DNA from: Bacteroidetes bacterium HGW-Bacteroidetes-13 | Lineage (GTDB): Bacteria > Bacteroidota > Bacteroidia > Flavobacteriales > Flavobacteriaceae | Assembly: GCA_002841025.1 (NCBI GenBank) | Contig: PHDQ01000003.1 | Location: 1 to 43,598 of the forward strand | Direction: 5' to 3' | Length of the DNA stretch: 43,598 nt | In this document: one piece after another, positions 9,799 through 18,650 of the stretch | Layout of the letters: every line of letters starts with the position of its first letter | Numbering within the stretch: position 1 is the stretch's first letter | Notes under the pieces: generated by a model | What the model saw: only the letters and a program-made list of their open reading frames with translations | The model's database searches: none | What the model was told of the DNA's origin: nothing | Made by a program: the position numbers and the translations under genes

Positions 9799-9945
9799 TA
9801 AGATTTAGAGACCTTTGTAAGTTTAGGTTTAAGTAATATCGCTTTCTGCAAATGAAATCAACATTATGCCGACAGGCGTGCAGTCACTACGTCTTCTGCC
9901 ATATCATTTCAAAACGCTAATTCTTCGAATATCTTTCAATTGTGG

Positions 9946-9953
9946 TATCTTTG
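9946..9953 (+). promoter_or_regulatory. -7 promoter box (TATCTTTG) upstream of tyrS
   Basis: An exact TAnnTTTG match 23 nt before the ATG at 9977. It supports starting tyrS there and not at 9866, because a transcript from this box could not include the earlier start. Confidence 0.5.
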
Positions 9954-9976
9954 CCAAAAGTGATTTTTACATTTGT

Positions 9977-11272
9977 ATGAAGAAAAATTTTTATCAGGAA
10001 CTGACATGGAGAGGCATGTTGCACGATGCCATGCCAGGTGTGGAAGAACATCTCCAAAATGGCATACAAAGTGCCTATGTAGGCATCGATCCAACTGCTG
10101 ACTCGTTGCACATCGGTCATTTGGTAGGCGTGATGATGCTCAAACATTTTCAACTCTGCGGACATCGGCCCATTGCTTTGGTAGGCGGTGCCACCGGCAT
10201 GATTGGCGATCCGTCCGGGAAATCATCTGAACGCAACCTGTTGGACGAAAAAACACTGCGTCACAATGAAGATTGCCTTAAAAATCAGCTGGGTCGTTTT
10301 TTAGATTTTGACAGCTGTGAAGCAAACGCCGCGCTTTTGGTCAACAACTACGACTGGATGAAACCCCTGAGCTTTTTGGAATTTATCCGCGATGTCGGCA
10401 AACACATCACGGTCAATTATATGATGGCCAAAGATTCTGTCAAAAAACGCATTGACAGCGACCAAGCTGAGGGTATGTCGTTTACCGAATTCAGTTATCA
10501 ATTGGTGCAAGGATATGATTTTTTGCATTTGTACCGCACCCACAATTGCACCTTGCAGATGGGCGGAAGCGACCAGTGGGGCAACATCACTACCGGCACA
10601 GAGCTCATCCGTAGAATTGCATCCGGAAAAGCATTCGCACTCACCTGTCCTTTGATTACCAAAGCCGACGGCTCCAAATTCGGAAAATCGGAAGGTGGAA
10701 ACATTTGGTTGGATGCCCAAAGAACTTCGCCATTCAAATTTTATCAATATTGGCTGAACACTTCCGATGAAGATGCGGAAAAATACATCAAAATATTCAC
10801 GCTTTTCTCACAAGAAGAAATACAAACAGCCATCGAAAGTCATCGTGCTGCGCCACATTTACGATTGTTACAGAAAAAATTGGCTCAGTCAGTTACCATC
10901 ATGGTACATTCTGAGGAAGCTTTGGGAAATGCGGAAAAAGCCAGCCAAATTCTTTTTGGAAACAACACCGCAGAAATCCTAAAATCCATTGATGAAACCA
11001 CGCTTCTGGAAATTTTTGAAGGCGTGCCCACCGCCGAAATTTCTATCGAAGAACTAAAAATCGGTGTTTCAATTGTTCAAATCCTGACTGAAAAAACAAA
11101 TTTTTTAAAATCAAACAACGATGCGCGACGTGCTTTGAAGGAAAACAGTATAGCCGTCAACCAGGAAAAAGTGAATGAAGAATTTGTATTGACTCGGCAA
11201 TCACTGCTCAATAACAAGTATATACTGTTGCAGCGTGGCAAGAAAAATTATTTCTTAGTTAGAACTACATAA
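9977..11272 (+). CDS. tyrS: Tyrosyl-tRNA synthetase
   Basis: Charges tRNA-Tyr with tyrosine. The class I signature HIGH is at residues 45-48 ([10 protein letters not shown]) and the KMSKS-equivalent is KFGKS in [15 protein letters not shown]. Tyrosine-site elements such as [22 protein letters not shown] and [10 protein letters not shown] are present. An S4 RNA-binding domain forms the last 70 or so residues. From the ATG at 9977 the protein is 431 residues, normal for Bacteroidetes TyrS. The ORF track's 37 extra N-terminal residues are not TyrS-like and precede the -7 box. Confidence 0.96.
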   Translation: MKKNFYQELTWRGMLHDAMPGVEEHLQNGIQSAYVGIDPTADSLHIGHLVGVMMLKHFQLCGHRPIALVGGATGMIGDPSGKSSERNLLDEKTLRHNEDCLKNQLGRFLDFDSCEANAALLVNNYDWMKPLSFLEFIRDVGKHITVNYMMAKDSVKKRIDSDQAEGMSFTEFSYQLVQGYDFLHLYRTHNCTLQMGGSDQWGNITTGTELIRRIASGKAFALTCPLITKADGSKFGKSEGGNIWLDAQRTSPFKFYQYWLNTSDEDAEKYIKIFTLFSQEEIQTAIESHRAAPHLRLLQKKLAQSVTIMVHSEEALGNAEKASQILFGNNTAEILKSIDETTLLEIFEGVPTAEISIEELKIGVSIVQILTEKTNFLKSNNDARRALKENSIAVNQEKVNEEFVLTRQSLLNNKYILLQRGKKNYFLVRTT

Positions 11273-11278
11273 AAAGCA

Positions 11279-11307
11279 AGTCCCGCGGTGTTTCAAGCCG
11301 CGGGACT
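11279..11307 (-). terminator. Intrinsic terminator hairpin between tyrS and the YHS gene
   Basis: A perfect 10-bp stem AGTCCCGCGG / CCGCGGGACT with a 9-nt loop. On the minus strand it is followed by TTGCTTTTTAT, so it best fits termination of the YHS gene, whose stop is 45 nt away. On the plus strand it begins 7 nt after the tyrS stop but no T-run follows. It may serve both. Confidence 0.65.
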
Positions 11308-11351
11308 AACCAAACTAACTAACAATATATGAAAAAAACTAACTCTCTTTT

Positions 11352-11798
11352 TTAGTTGACAACCAATTTGTCGTAATTTCTGTTCGCTTTGGCCATCAAA
11401 GCTTTCGGATTTTCAGTCAACCAGGATTCGTAAGTATTGTTGAAAGCAGTTAAATAAAACAGATACAACTTTCCATCTCTTACCTCAAACGATTTCGGAT
11501 TGATGTCCACTTTTTCGCCTGTTTTGGCCATCGCATAAGCACAGTAACCTCCGTATGCTGGCACGTATTTCTCAGAATCTTTTTGAAATTTTTCCAAATT
11601 ATCTAAGGAAGAAAACCGATATTTTGCTCCATTGTATTCTGTTTCAAATTTGCCATCTCCTTTTGTGGCTTTTCCCTGAAAATAGGCAACTACATCATAT
11701 CCTTTTGCCATCAAACCTTTGTCTAAATTGAGTTCTCCTTGTTGAGAGAAAACCGACAGACTCAGTGTGAAAATGAATAGGTTGATAACTGATTTCAT
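11352..11798 (-). CDS. Secreted YHS-domain protein
   Basis: A 148-residue protein with a Sec signal peptide (MKSVINLFIFTLSLSVFSQ, cleaved near residue 19) and a single YHS-like domain: KGYDVVAYFQGKATKGD, AKYRFSSLDNLEKFQKD, then KYVPAYGGYCAYAMAKTG. YHS domains are found in copper/metal ATPases and in many small secreted bacterial proteins. The domain may bind metal, but the role here is unknown. It probably ends at the 11279-11307 hairpin and stands as a single gene. Confidence 0.8.
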   Translation of the reverse strand: MKSVINLFIFTLSLSVFSQQGELNLDKGLMAKGYDVVAYFQGKATKGDGKFETEYNGAKYRFSSLDNLEKFQKDSEKYVPAYGGYCAYAMAKTGEKVDINPKSFEVRDGKLYLFYLTAFNNTYESWLTENPKALMAKANRNYDKLVVN

Positions 11799-11898
11799 GA
11801 CTATTTGAGATTGATTTGGCTAAGGGAAAAATTTCTCGCTGAAATATTTCCAACAATCAAAAAGTCGAAGGGGAAGTTTAAAACTTTCGGGCTAAAGT

Positions 11899-11919
11899 GT
11901 TAAAAATTAAAATTTTAAC
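11899..11919 (-). terminator. Weak AT-rich hairpin downstream of the hydrolase gene
   Basis: GTTAAAA and TTTTAAC form a 7-bp stem 19 nt past the hydrolase stop, next to more TTTTAAC repeats. It is AT-only apart from the end pair, so termination is uncertain. Confidence 0.25.
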
Positions 11920-11937
11920 GTTTTTAACGTTTCTCTC

Positions 11938-12783
11938 CTAATTGGATTTCACGAAATCAATCGAATCGTCAACCAAAATTTGGAAAGGTTTTGGAAGTGA
12001 AGTTTCGGTGTACGGATGCTTACCGCCAAAGACGTGGTCGGCTTGGTCGATTAGCTTCAATTGCCCTTGTTTGCTCCAATCGTGTAAATTTTTTGCATCG
12101 GTGACAGGAACAGTCGTGTCATCTGAACCATGCAAAATAAGAAAAGGTTTGTCCATGCGTTTCACCGCCGATTGGATATTCAACCGATCTTGATTTGCCT
12201 GAAAATTTTCGAAAAACTGATAGTGATGCGGCATTTGTTGTTTTGTTCGTGCATTTTCGACATGCATTACTTGCAGTTTTTTCCACATTTCCAATTTCTC
12301 ACCGTTTGGAAAACGGGATCCGAAATCGCTCACAGCCGCCCAGGTAATCAGCTTGGTCACATATTGATTTTTAGCTGCTTTCAAGGCGACTATTCCTCCG
12401 CCCCGACTATGTCCAATCAGGGTTAGGTCATTCCGGTTGATTTCGCTTTCAAAACTTGGTTCTGTAATTGCCCACTGAATAACCGCTTCCAAATCGTCTA
12501 ATTCTGTGGTGAAATTGTTTTGCCCAAAGGCTTCCAGATCACCAAATTCCAACGGATTGTCCGGTGTTGTACCGTTGTGTGAAAAATTAAATTTCACAAA
12601 AAAACAATCGGCTTGGGCAAAGCTTTGCGCAGCCAAATCCCAACAACCCCAGTCTTTAAAACCTTTGTAACCGTGACAAAAAACAACAATCGGTTTGGTT
12701 TTATTCGTTTCTTTATAAAACACATCCAAAAGAATGGGTTTTTGATGTTTTCCGTCTATTTGAATGTTTCTGAGAATTTTCAT
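11938..12783 (-). CDS. Alpha/beta hydrolase family protein
   Basis: A 281-residue cytosolic alpha/beta hydrolase. VVFCHGYKGFKDWG gives the oxyanion-side HG motif, GHSRGGG the nucleophile elbow with Ser in GxSxG, LILHGSDDTTVPV the acid strand, and the final DHVFGGKHP the catalytic histidine. It resembles the dienelactone hydrolase/YheT-like group of general esterases, but substrate cannot be inferred. Its ATG overlaps the stop of the AddB-like gene (ATGA), so it is translated from the same message. Confidence 0.8.
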   Translation of the reverse strand: MKILRNIQIDGKHQKPILLDVFYKETNKTKPIVVFCHGYKGFKDWGCWDLAAQSFAQADCFFVKFNFSHNGTTPDNPLEFGDLEAFGQNNFTTELDDLEAVIQWAITEPSFESEINRNDLTLIGHSRGGGIVALKAAKNQYVTKLITWAAVSDFGSRFPNGEKLEMWKKLQVMHVENARTKQQMPHHYQFFENFQANQDRLNIQSAVKRMDKPFLILHGSDDTTVPVTDAKNLHDWSKQGQLKLIDQADHVFGGKHPYTETSLPKPFQILVDDSIDFVKSN

Positions 12784-15554
12784 GGTAGTAATTTTTCGGT
12801 TATGGGCATCGCCGGATCAAAAATTTCTTGTAGCAGCGAAGTTAGCAAAGATTCAAAAGACTTCAGAACAATTGCATCAATCTTATGCACTTTGATGGCT
12901 CCTTTACCCATTTTGTCTTTAACCGCAAAGGGCATAAACCCCGCAGTTATGTTTTTAAACGAGAGGATACCCGCTTCAAATGGCAAGTTAACATCGTTGC
13001 TTTTTTCTAGCAAATAAGCGTAAAACAAAACTTGAAAAGCCTTGCTGTATTTGAAGTCTTCGCGTAAACAATCCCATTCGATAATTTCTAAATTGGCAGG
13101 CTCCACTTTGCCGGTTTTGTAGTCAACAATGCGGATTTGTCCATCCACTTCATCTATACGGTCAACAGTACCTTTGAGCAGGATTGGGAAGTCGAAATGA
13201 GGCAAATCGAGGTTTGCGGTCAGCGTTCGTTCGGTGAATAATATTTTGACTTGATGGCCATTTTCGAGCAGTTTCCTGTCGATCTTAATCAATTGTTCCA
13301 CAAATTTTTGTGCTACATAGAATACTATCAGATTTTTACCGTGGGAAAAATTTCCGCCTTGAAAATTGATTTCAAAATATTTTCTAACCACCTGCTCTAT
13401 GTTTTGATGCATTTCATCGAGTATGGCAATGCTTAAATACTTGTTTTCATAAGGTTTGTAAAACGCTTCCAACGAATGATGAACGATGTCGCCCAAAGTT
13501 CGCAATTCCACGTTTTCCTCTACCTGTTTCTCTTCGTAAACTTTCAGGATAAACTGTTCGTAAAACTTAAGCGGATTCAATATGTAATTGGTCAACGTAG
13601 TGGGCGAAAACCCTGTTTGTGCCCGTTGTTTGAGCAGTTCGATGACACCTTGGGTTTTCGTTATTGATTTCAACGAATTTTGTGCAATTGGCGCGGTGTT
13701 ATCAACCTTAATTTCTTGTATTTGATGTGGTGAATCAAGTTTGAGTTGCAGCAAGAAACGGCTCATTTCACCCGCTCCAAAACTGTCGGTATCGGTGTTG
13801 TATATAAATATTAAATCCGAAGAACGGCTGACCAATCGATAGAAATGATACGCAAAAATAGCATCGGATTCTTTGTAAGTCGGCAGTTCGAATGCCAATC
13901 TGACTTCCTGTGGCAGTAGGGTTCGGTGATTTGGTTTGGTCGGTAGATATCCTTCATTGACACCCAACATGATGACGCGGTCAAAATCCAAATTACGCGA
14001 CTCGAGCAATCCCATGATTTGAAGTCCTTCCAATGGTTCGCCGCTAAATGAAAGTTTTTGGGTGTTAATCAGCTCTGTAAAAATTCGATTGAGCGTTTTG
14101 ATATCATTCAAAAAAGGGTAACGCGCTTGGTAAGATTCGAGTTTGTTAAATATTTCATGGAAGTGAAACAAATATTCGATTTTCAAGACGTTTGCATCCT
14201 TATTTTGCAGAAGCTTTCCCTTGATCAGTTGAATTATTTTTCCGAAATTTCCTAGAATTTCCTTTTCCGGCCAATTCGAGAAAATCAAACGCAACACTTC
14301 CTTGTCACCTATCGATTCGATATGGTCAAAAATCGACTTGGGTGTCAAAAAAATCAAGTTGTTGTTTGTGATCTGTTCTTGCAAACTTTTGACAGCTTCC
14401 AAATGCAAAATCCCATTCAGCAAGTCACAAATCGAAAAAACATCTTTGTAATAAAATTCTTTGACCGACGATGTGCTGTTTGACAAATTGGTATGTATTT
14501 TAAAAATATGCTTAAAAAGTTGTGCAACACCAAGATTTTTCAGCGGTAAACCCATGGTGATGTTAGCGGTGGTAATGGATTCCGGAATGGCGCTTAGCAG
14601 TGGTTCCAATAGATTTTCATCAGCCAAGATGATGGCTGTTTGTCCTTCATTTGCATATGTTTTAAAACTTTGTTGCAATAAATTTCCGACGTATTTAACT
14701 TGCCCAATATTTTTGGAAACAGCTACAGACTGAATTTTTTTGCTTTTTTGGAAGTAATCACACTCCCAAAGAAAAGGATGTGTTTTGTAATAGGGCAAAT
14801 TTTGGAGTCTTCTGAAAAATTGACCAATCTCACTCGATTCGTGATGGATGAAATAACTGTCAACATCCCACAATGCGATGCCGCGTTCGGCTTCTAGTAT
14901 GTCGAAAACTATTTTCTCTTCGGCTTTGGTAAAGGCGTTAAAACCTGCAAAAATGATTTGCACTTCCGGATTTTTGAATAAAAAATCCTGAACTTTCGAA
15001 GTGGCTTCTCTATAAATCAAGCCTCGATAGCCTTGTTTTTTTAGTATGAGTTGTTGGCTGAAACGTTCATAATAACGCCAAAAATTATCCCATCGTTTCA
15101 GATAAGAATCTTTCAATGGATTGGGTTGATTCAACTGCTTTGACCAATGGTCTATGTCTTTGATATTTTTTAAGTACCCGAAAACTTCTTTGGGATTGCT
15201 CAGATTGCTGTCAATTTCATCAAAATCGTGGAGCAACATCGAAGCCCAACTCGTAAATTGATCAAAGCTTTCTGGCTCATCATCATTTGGGACGGTTGAT
15301 TTATAGACCTCATAAAATTCCATATTTTGCTCCAAGTTATCCATCAATCGAAGCCCGGACAAATCAATTGCAAATTCTTGAATGGTGAGAATTTTAGGCG
15401 AAAATGATGCCTGCTTTAGTTGTGTTTTTAGCGAATTTAAAAAGAACAGACCTGCGCGTTTGTTCGGCCAAACCACCCAAGTGTTAAGCAACTGATTCTC
15501 GTGATTGTCTATCACGTGTTTGACGACCTGCTGAATGAATGATTTTGTTTCCAT
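12780..15554 (-). CDS. AddB-like PD-(D/E)XK nuclease / inactive helicase protein
   Basis: A 924-residue protein that looks like the AddB half of an AddAB double-strand-break processing enzyme. It opens with NTWVVWPNKRAGLFFL, where a Walker A would be, has the helicase-like GLQIMGLLESRNLDFDRVIMLGVNEGYLPTKP segment (split here: MGLLESRNLDFD, then MLGVNEGYLP), and ends with a RecB-type nuclease containing GTVDRIDE and VDYKTGK. The cysteines that hold the Fe-S cluster in Bacillus AddB are absent: the family CP-F-Y segment reads NPLKFY. No AddA gene is in the window. It overlaps the hydrolase by 4 nt. Confidence 0.75.
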   Translation of the reverse strand: METKSFIQQVVKHVIDNHENQLLNTWVVWPNKRAGLFFLNSLKTQLKQASFSPKILTIQEFAIDLSGLRLMDNLEQNMEFYEVYKSTVPNDDEPESFDQFTSWASMLLHDFDEIDSNLSNPKEVFGYLKNIKDIDHWSKQLNQPNPLKDSYLKRWDNFWRYYERFSQQLILKKQGYRGLIYREATSKVQDFLFKNPEVQIIFAGFNAFTKAEEKIVFDILEAERGIALWDVDSYFIHHESSEIGQFFRRLQNLPYYKTHPFLWECDYFQKSKKIQSVAVSKNIGQVKYVGNLLQQSFKTYANEGQTAIILADENLLEPLLSAIPESITTANITMGLPLKNLGVAQLFKHIFKIHTNLSNSTSSVKEFYYKDVFSICDLLNGILHLEAVKSLQEQITNNNLIFLTPKSIFDHIESIGDKEVLRLIFSNWPEKEILGNFGKIIQLIKGKLLQNKDANVLKIEYLFHFHEIFNKLESYQARYPFLNDIKTLNRIFTELINTQKLSFSGEPLEGLQIMGLLESRNLDFDRVIMLGVNEGYLPTKPNHRTLLPQEVRLAFELPTYKESDAIFAYHFYRLVSRSSDLIFIYNTDTDSFGAGEMSRFLLQLKLDSPHQIQEIKVDNTAPIAQNSLKSITKTQGVIELLKQRAQTGFSPTTLTNYILNPLKFYEQFILKVYEEKQVEENVELRTLGDIVHHSLEAFYKPYENKYLSIAILDEMHQNIEQVVRKYFEINFQGGNFSHGKNLIVFYVAQKFVEQLIKIDRKLLENGHQVKILFTERTLTANLDLPHFDFPILLKGTVDRIDEVDGQIRIVDYKTGKVEPANLEIIEWDCLREDFKYSKAFQVLFYAYLLEKSNDVNLPFEAGILSFKNITAGFMPFAVKDKMGKGAIKVHKIDAIVLKSFESLLTSLLQEIFDPAMPITEKLLP

Positions 15555-15583
15555 TGAAGTACCAAGATAGGGCTAAAAATAAA

Positions 15584-15609
15584 AAAAGCGCCGGAAACCC
15601 GACGCTTTT
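15584..15609 (-). terminator. Intrinsic terminator of the OmpA-family gene
   Basis: On the minus strand AAAAGCGTCGG and CCGGCGCTTTT form a GC-rich stem with one mismatch and a GTTT-type loop, followed by a T-run. It begins 22 nt after the ompA-like stop. Classical shape. Confidence 0.8.
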
Positions 15610-15631
15610 CATTTAAAAATTTAAGCTGAAA

Positions 15632-17050
15632 TTACTTGATAACAGTAACTTCTACTCTTCTGTTATTTTTTCTGCCTTTTGCAGTATTGTTAGAATCGAT
15701 TGGGCGAGATTCACCATAACCGTGTGATTCAAGCCTACTGCCTTCCAAACCTCTTGTAGTAAGGTATTCTCTAACAGTTGCTGCTCTGTCTTCAGATAAT
15801 TTTAGGTTTAAGGCATCGCTACCCACGCTGTCAGTATGTCCATCTATTGAAAATTTAGAATTTGGATATTGCTTCATAATTTCAGCAATAGCGTTCAAAG
15901 TTTCCAAAGATCCTTTTTGAATTGATGCTTTACCTGTATCGAAAAGAATAGTTTTAGAATAGTCATTTAATTTTTTGACATCATCCACAGATACTTCAGG
16001 ACAACCGTTGTTTGCTACAGTACCAGCAACAGTTGGGCATTTGTCATCTTTATCAAGTACACCGTCGTTGTCGCTATCTGGCCATGGGCAACCTTTATTT
16101 GCTTTAGGACCCGCTTGATTAGGACATGCATCGTCTTTATCTGCGATACCATCACCATCTGCATCTGGACATCCATTAAGTGCTTTCAAACCTGCAACAG
16201 TTGGGCAGGCATCTTCTTTGTTTGGAATACCGTCACCATCTGTATCAGGACATCCGTTAAACTCGGCTAAACCGGCTTCATTAGGACAAGCGTCTTTACT
16301 GTCTTCGATACCATCGCCATCAGAATCTGGGCAACCTTTAAATTGTGGTAATCCTGGCACTTCCGGACAAGCATCTTCTTTGTCAAAGATTTTGTCTCCG
16401 TCTGTGTCTTTGTCTCCAAATCGGAATACAAGACCCAATTGATGTTGCCAGTGAGAAATACTGCCCTCGATTGGGCTTGCTATGTTGGCTTGATTGATAG
16501 TTTCACCACTATCGGCGGCGTATTTGTAGGTTGTTTGCAAATTTAAACCCAATTTGTCGGTCAACCAAAAATTGATGCCTGCTCCAGGATTAAAAGTCGC
16601 AAAACCTTCATTGTCAATCCAAGTGTATCCTGCGCCAACATTGATGTATGGATCAAAAATCTTTGAACCAATCAAAGTAGCTAAACTATAGCTGAATCCA
16701 CCATCCGCTGAGTAGTAAGATAAATCTTCAGGGCGAAGTAAAGTATTTCGTTCTAAAATAGCAATTCTATCAATTTGGTTAAACGAAAGGTTAACACCAA
16801 AAGAAATGTTGTCTGCAATATGTCTTTTAACGTTGACATAAGAAAATGGTGAACCAACGAAATTCCAATTGTCGCGTGCATTAAATGGTTGAGCAAACAA
16901 GTTACCCATCCCGCTTGCGCCAGTACTTGAGAAATCTACGGCGTTAGCACCAATAGTAATCGCCCACGGATGGTTTTTATCCTGAGCATAAGAAACGCTG
17001 GTTATAAGCGTTAGAAAAGACAAAATCAAAAGTTTGCTAAAATGTTTCAT
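15632..17050 (-). CDS. OmpA-family outer-membrane protein with thrombospondin type 3 repeats
   Basis: A signal peptide ([12 protein letters not shown] to SVSYAQ) precedes an N-terminal beta-barrel of about 200 residues. Next come five calcium-binding thrombospondin type 3 repeats of the form DxDGDGIxDKxDACP...GCP, about residues 215-345. A C-terminal OmpA peptidoglycan-binding domain follows ([40 protein letters not shown]). Such proteins tie the outer membrane to the wall, and this repeat layout is common in Bacteroidetes. I choose the second ATG (17050) because the signal peptide starts there; the ORF track uses 17056. A strong promoter lies upstream and an intrinsic terminator downstream, so it is a single, well-expressed unit. 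Confidence 0.92.
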   Translation of the reverse strand: MKHFSKLLILSFLTLITSVSYAQDKNHPWAITIGANAVDFSSTGASGMGNLFAQPFNARDNWNFVGSPFSYVNVKRHIADNISFGVNLSFNQIDRIAILERNTLLRPEDLSYYSADGGFSYSLATLIGSKIFDPYINVGAGYTWIDNEGFATFNPGAGINFWLTDKLGLNLQTTYKYAADSGETINQANIASPIEGSISHWQHQLGLVFRFGDKDTDGDKIFDKEDACPEVPGLPQFKGCPDSDGDGIEDSKDACPNEAGLAEFNGCPDTDGDGIPNKEDACPTVAGLKALNGCPDADGDGIADKDDACPNQAGPKANKGCPWPDSDNDGVLDKDDKCPTVAGTVANNGCPEVSVDDVKKLNDYSKTILFDTGKASIQKGSLETLNAIAEIMKQYPNSKFSIDGHTDSVGSDALNLKLSEDRAATVREYLTTRGLEGSRLESHGYGESRPIDSNNTAKGRKNNRRVEVTVIK

Positions 17051-17087
17051 ATTCAATTGTTTAAAAATTTTTCGGTTTAATATTTGG

Positions 17088-17120
17088 CAAATGTAAGTTG
17101 TTAATATCTATTAACAAAAA
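17088..17120 (-). promoter_or_regulatory. Strong Bacteroidetes promoter of the OmpA-family gene
   Basis: On the minus strand: TTTTTG, 19 nt, TACATTTG. Both boxes and the spacing fit the Bacteroidetes sigma-A consensus. The -7 box ends about 37 nt before the start codon. Confidence 0.7.
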
Positions 17121-17176
17121 TAAAATTAATAAAATTTTTGGTTTTCCAACTCAAAAATATACATTTTTTTTGAATC

Positions 17177-18370
17177 TTATATAATTTTCAAGCTTTTACC
17201 AACAATTTTAAAAGCCTCCAGTGATTTTTCAATATGCGCTTTGCTGTGCGCCGCTGAAATTTGCACCCTGATTCGCGCTTTTCCTTCCGGAACGATTGGA
17301 TAATAAAATCCGATAACGTAAATTCCTTCCATCAGTAGTTTTTCTGCCATTATTTGCGATAATTTGGCATCATATAGCATTACTGGAACGATGGCAGATT
17401 CTCCTTCTTTGATGTCAAAACCCAAAGCCTTGATCCCTTTTTTGAAATGATTTGTGTTTTCCTCGAGTTTATCTCTCAAATCGGTATTTTTCCCCAACAT
17501 TTCAAACACTTTGAGTGATGCACCTACAATAGCAGGAGCCAATGAGTTAGAAAACAAATAGGGTCTTGATCTTTGTCTGAGCATTGCGATGATTTCTTTT
17601 TTCCCGGTGGTGTAACCACCCATGGCTCCTCCCAAGGCTTTGCCAAGCGTACCGGTGATGACATCTACTCTGCCCATCACGCCTTTGGCTTCGAGCGTGC
17701 CTCTGCCGGTCGGCCCGATAAATCCCGCCGCATGACATTCATCAACCATAACCAAAGCATCATATTTATCAGCCAAATCGCAGATTTTATCCAACGATGC
17801 CACCACACCATCCATTGAGAACACGCCGTCGGTAACGATTATTTTGAATCGATGCCCTGATTCATTTGCTTTTATGAGTTGTTGCTCCAAATCTTGCATG
17901 TCGTTGTTTGCATACCGATAGCGTGCAGCTTTGCATAGCCTCACGCCGTCAATAATAGATGCGTGGTTGAGCGCGTCAGATATTATTGCGTCTTCTTCGG
18001 AAAACAAAGGCTCAAAAACCCCTCCGTTGGCATCAAAGGCAGCAGCGTATAAAATGGTATCTTCTGTTTGATAAAACTCGGCTATTTTTTTTTCGAGTTT
18101 CTTGTGAATGTCTTGTGTTCCACATATAAATCGGACGGAAGACATCCCAAAGCCGTGAGAATCCATCGCGTCTTTTGCGGCCTGAATCACTTCGGGATGT
18201 GAAGATAAACCCAAATAATTGTTGGCGCAAAAATTAATAACTTCTCTGCCATCTTCTAATTTGATGACCGCATCTTGTGATGAAACGATGATGCGCTCTT
18301 TCTTGAAAAGTCCTTTTTCTCTAATACTTTCAAGTTCTTTTTGAAGATGAAATTGCAATTTTCCGTACAT
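17177..18370 (-). CDS. kbl: Glycine C-acetyltransferase (2-amino-3-ketobutyrate CoA ligase)
   Basis: PLP enzyme that splits 2-amino-3-oxobutyrate with CoA into glycine and acetyl-CoA in threonine degradation. The 397-residue protein has [46 protein letters not shown] and the PLP lysine K244 in [15 protein letters not shown]. Length equals E. coli Kbl (398). No threonine dehydrogenase gene is in the window. A MITE ends 30 nt upstream of the ATG and supplies a -7 box facing this gene, so kbl expression may depend on the insertion. Confidence 0.93.
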   Translation of the reverse strand: MYGKLQFHLQKELESIREKGLFKKERIIVSSQDAVIKLEDGREVINFCANNYLGLSSHPEVIQAAKDAMDSHGFGMSSVRFICGTQDIHKKLEKKIAEFYQTEDTILYAAAFDANGGVFEPLFSEEDAIISDALNHASIIDGVRLCKAARYRYANNDMQDLEQQLIKANESGHRFKIIVTDGVFSMDGVVASLDKICDLADKYDALVMVDECHAAGFIGPTGRGTLEAKGVMGRVDVITGTLGKALGGAMGGYTTGKKEIIAMLRQRSRPYLFSNSLAPAIVGASLKVFEMLGKNTDLRDKLEENTNHFKKGIKALGFDIKEGESAIVPVMLYDAKLSQIMAEKLLMEGIYVIGFYYPIVPEGKARIRVQISAAHSKAHIEKSLEAFKIVGKSLKII

Positions 18371-18392
18371 ATTCTTGAATTAATGTGTTCAA

Positions 18393-18400
18393 AAAAAATG
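18393..18400. repeat. Left copy of MITE target duplication AAAAAATG
   Basis: Abuts the left MITE end. Identical to 18633-18640 at the other end. Confidence 0.75.
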
Positions 18401-18632
18401 ATAACTATTCAGTCCAATGAAAAATCGACACAAATATAGTCTGTTCGAGTATTTTATTGAAAAATGCGACCGCTTTTTTAATAAAACGTATCGAGAACGC
18501 TACAATTTCAAACTTCTCGATACCTGCCTGTGGCAGACAGGCAATTTTTAATAGTAAAGCTGTCGCATTACTATTAAAAACCACTCGAAGTGACGATTAA
18601 AACTAAATTCATTTGAATAGCTGAATAGTTAC
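18401..18632. mobile_element. Complete 232-bp MITE with 12-bp TIRs and 8-bp target duplication
   Basis: The ends are ATAACTATTCAG and CTGAATAGTTAC: 12-bp terminal inverted repeats with a single mismatch at the outermost base. The flanks carry AAAAAATG directly on both sides (18393-18400 and 18633-18640), an 8-bp target duplication. No ORF is inside. The interior is an imperfect palindrome with nested stems: GTATCGAGAA/TTCTCGATAC (18488-18497, 18514-18523), GCCTG/CAGGC, and a perfect 13-bp stem TTTTTAATAGTAA/TTACTATTAAAAA (18545-18557, 18568-18580). GTAA ends with an 8-bp duplication are the hallmarks of IS66-family elements, so an IS66 transposase is the likely mobiliser (inference). A second copy begins at 43437. 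Confidence 0.85.
18431..18438 (-). promoter_or_regulatory. Outward -7 box inside the MITE facing kbl
   Basis: The minus strand reads TATATTTG, an exact TAnnTTTG match, 60 nt before the kbl ATG. The -33 position carries TTTTTC, not TTTG, so strength is doubtful. The second MITE copy keeps a consensus box (TAAATTTG) at the same place despite an indel. Confidence 0.4.
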
Positions 18633-18640
18633 AAAAAATG
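18633..18640. repeat. Right copy of MITE target duplication AAAAAATG
   Basis: Abuts the right MITE end. Identical to 18393-18400. Confidence 0.75.
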
Positions 18641-18650
18641 AAACTGTTTA

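Larger units (their letters stand above)
9430..9976. other. 547-nt gene-poor region with remnants
   Basis: The stretch between hutU and the true tyrS start. It holds a weak inverted repeat at 9471-9488, a promoter-like TTG-N19-AATATTTG (9554-9583), a 24-codon ORF that stops abruptly, a possible insertion-sequence end with its own TAACTTTG box (about 9680-9775), and the tyrS -7 box at 9946-9953. The ORF track begins tyrS at 9866, but the residues before Met 9977 do not resemble TyrS. I see no RNA gene. Confidence 0.55.

Noticed and set aside
9866-9976. N-terminal extension of TyrS in the ORF track
   Set aside because: The 37 residues are not TyrS-like, and a -7 promoter box lies within them just before the ATG at 9977.
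16000-16400. Periodic DNA repeats that could suggest a CRISPR or satellite array
   Set aside because: The period of about 100 nt is coding: it encodes thrombospondin type 3 repeats of the OmpA protein, with variable third positions.
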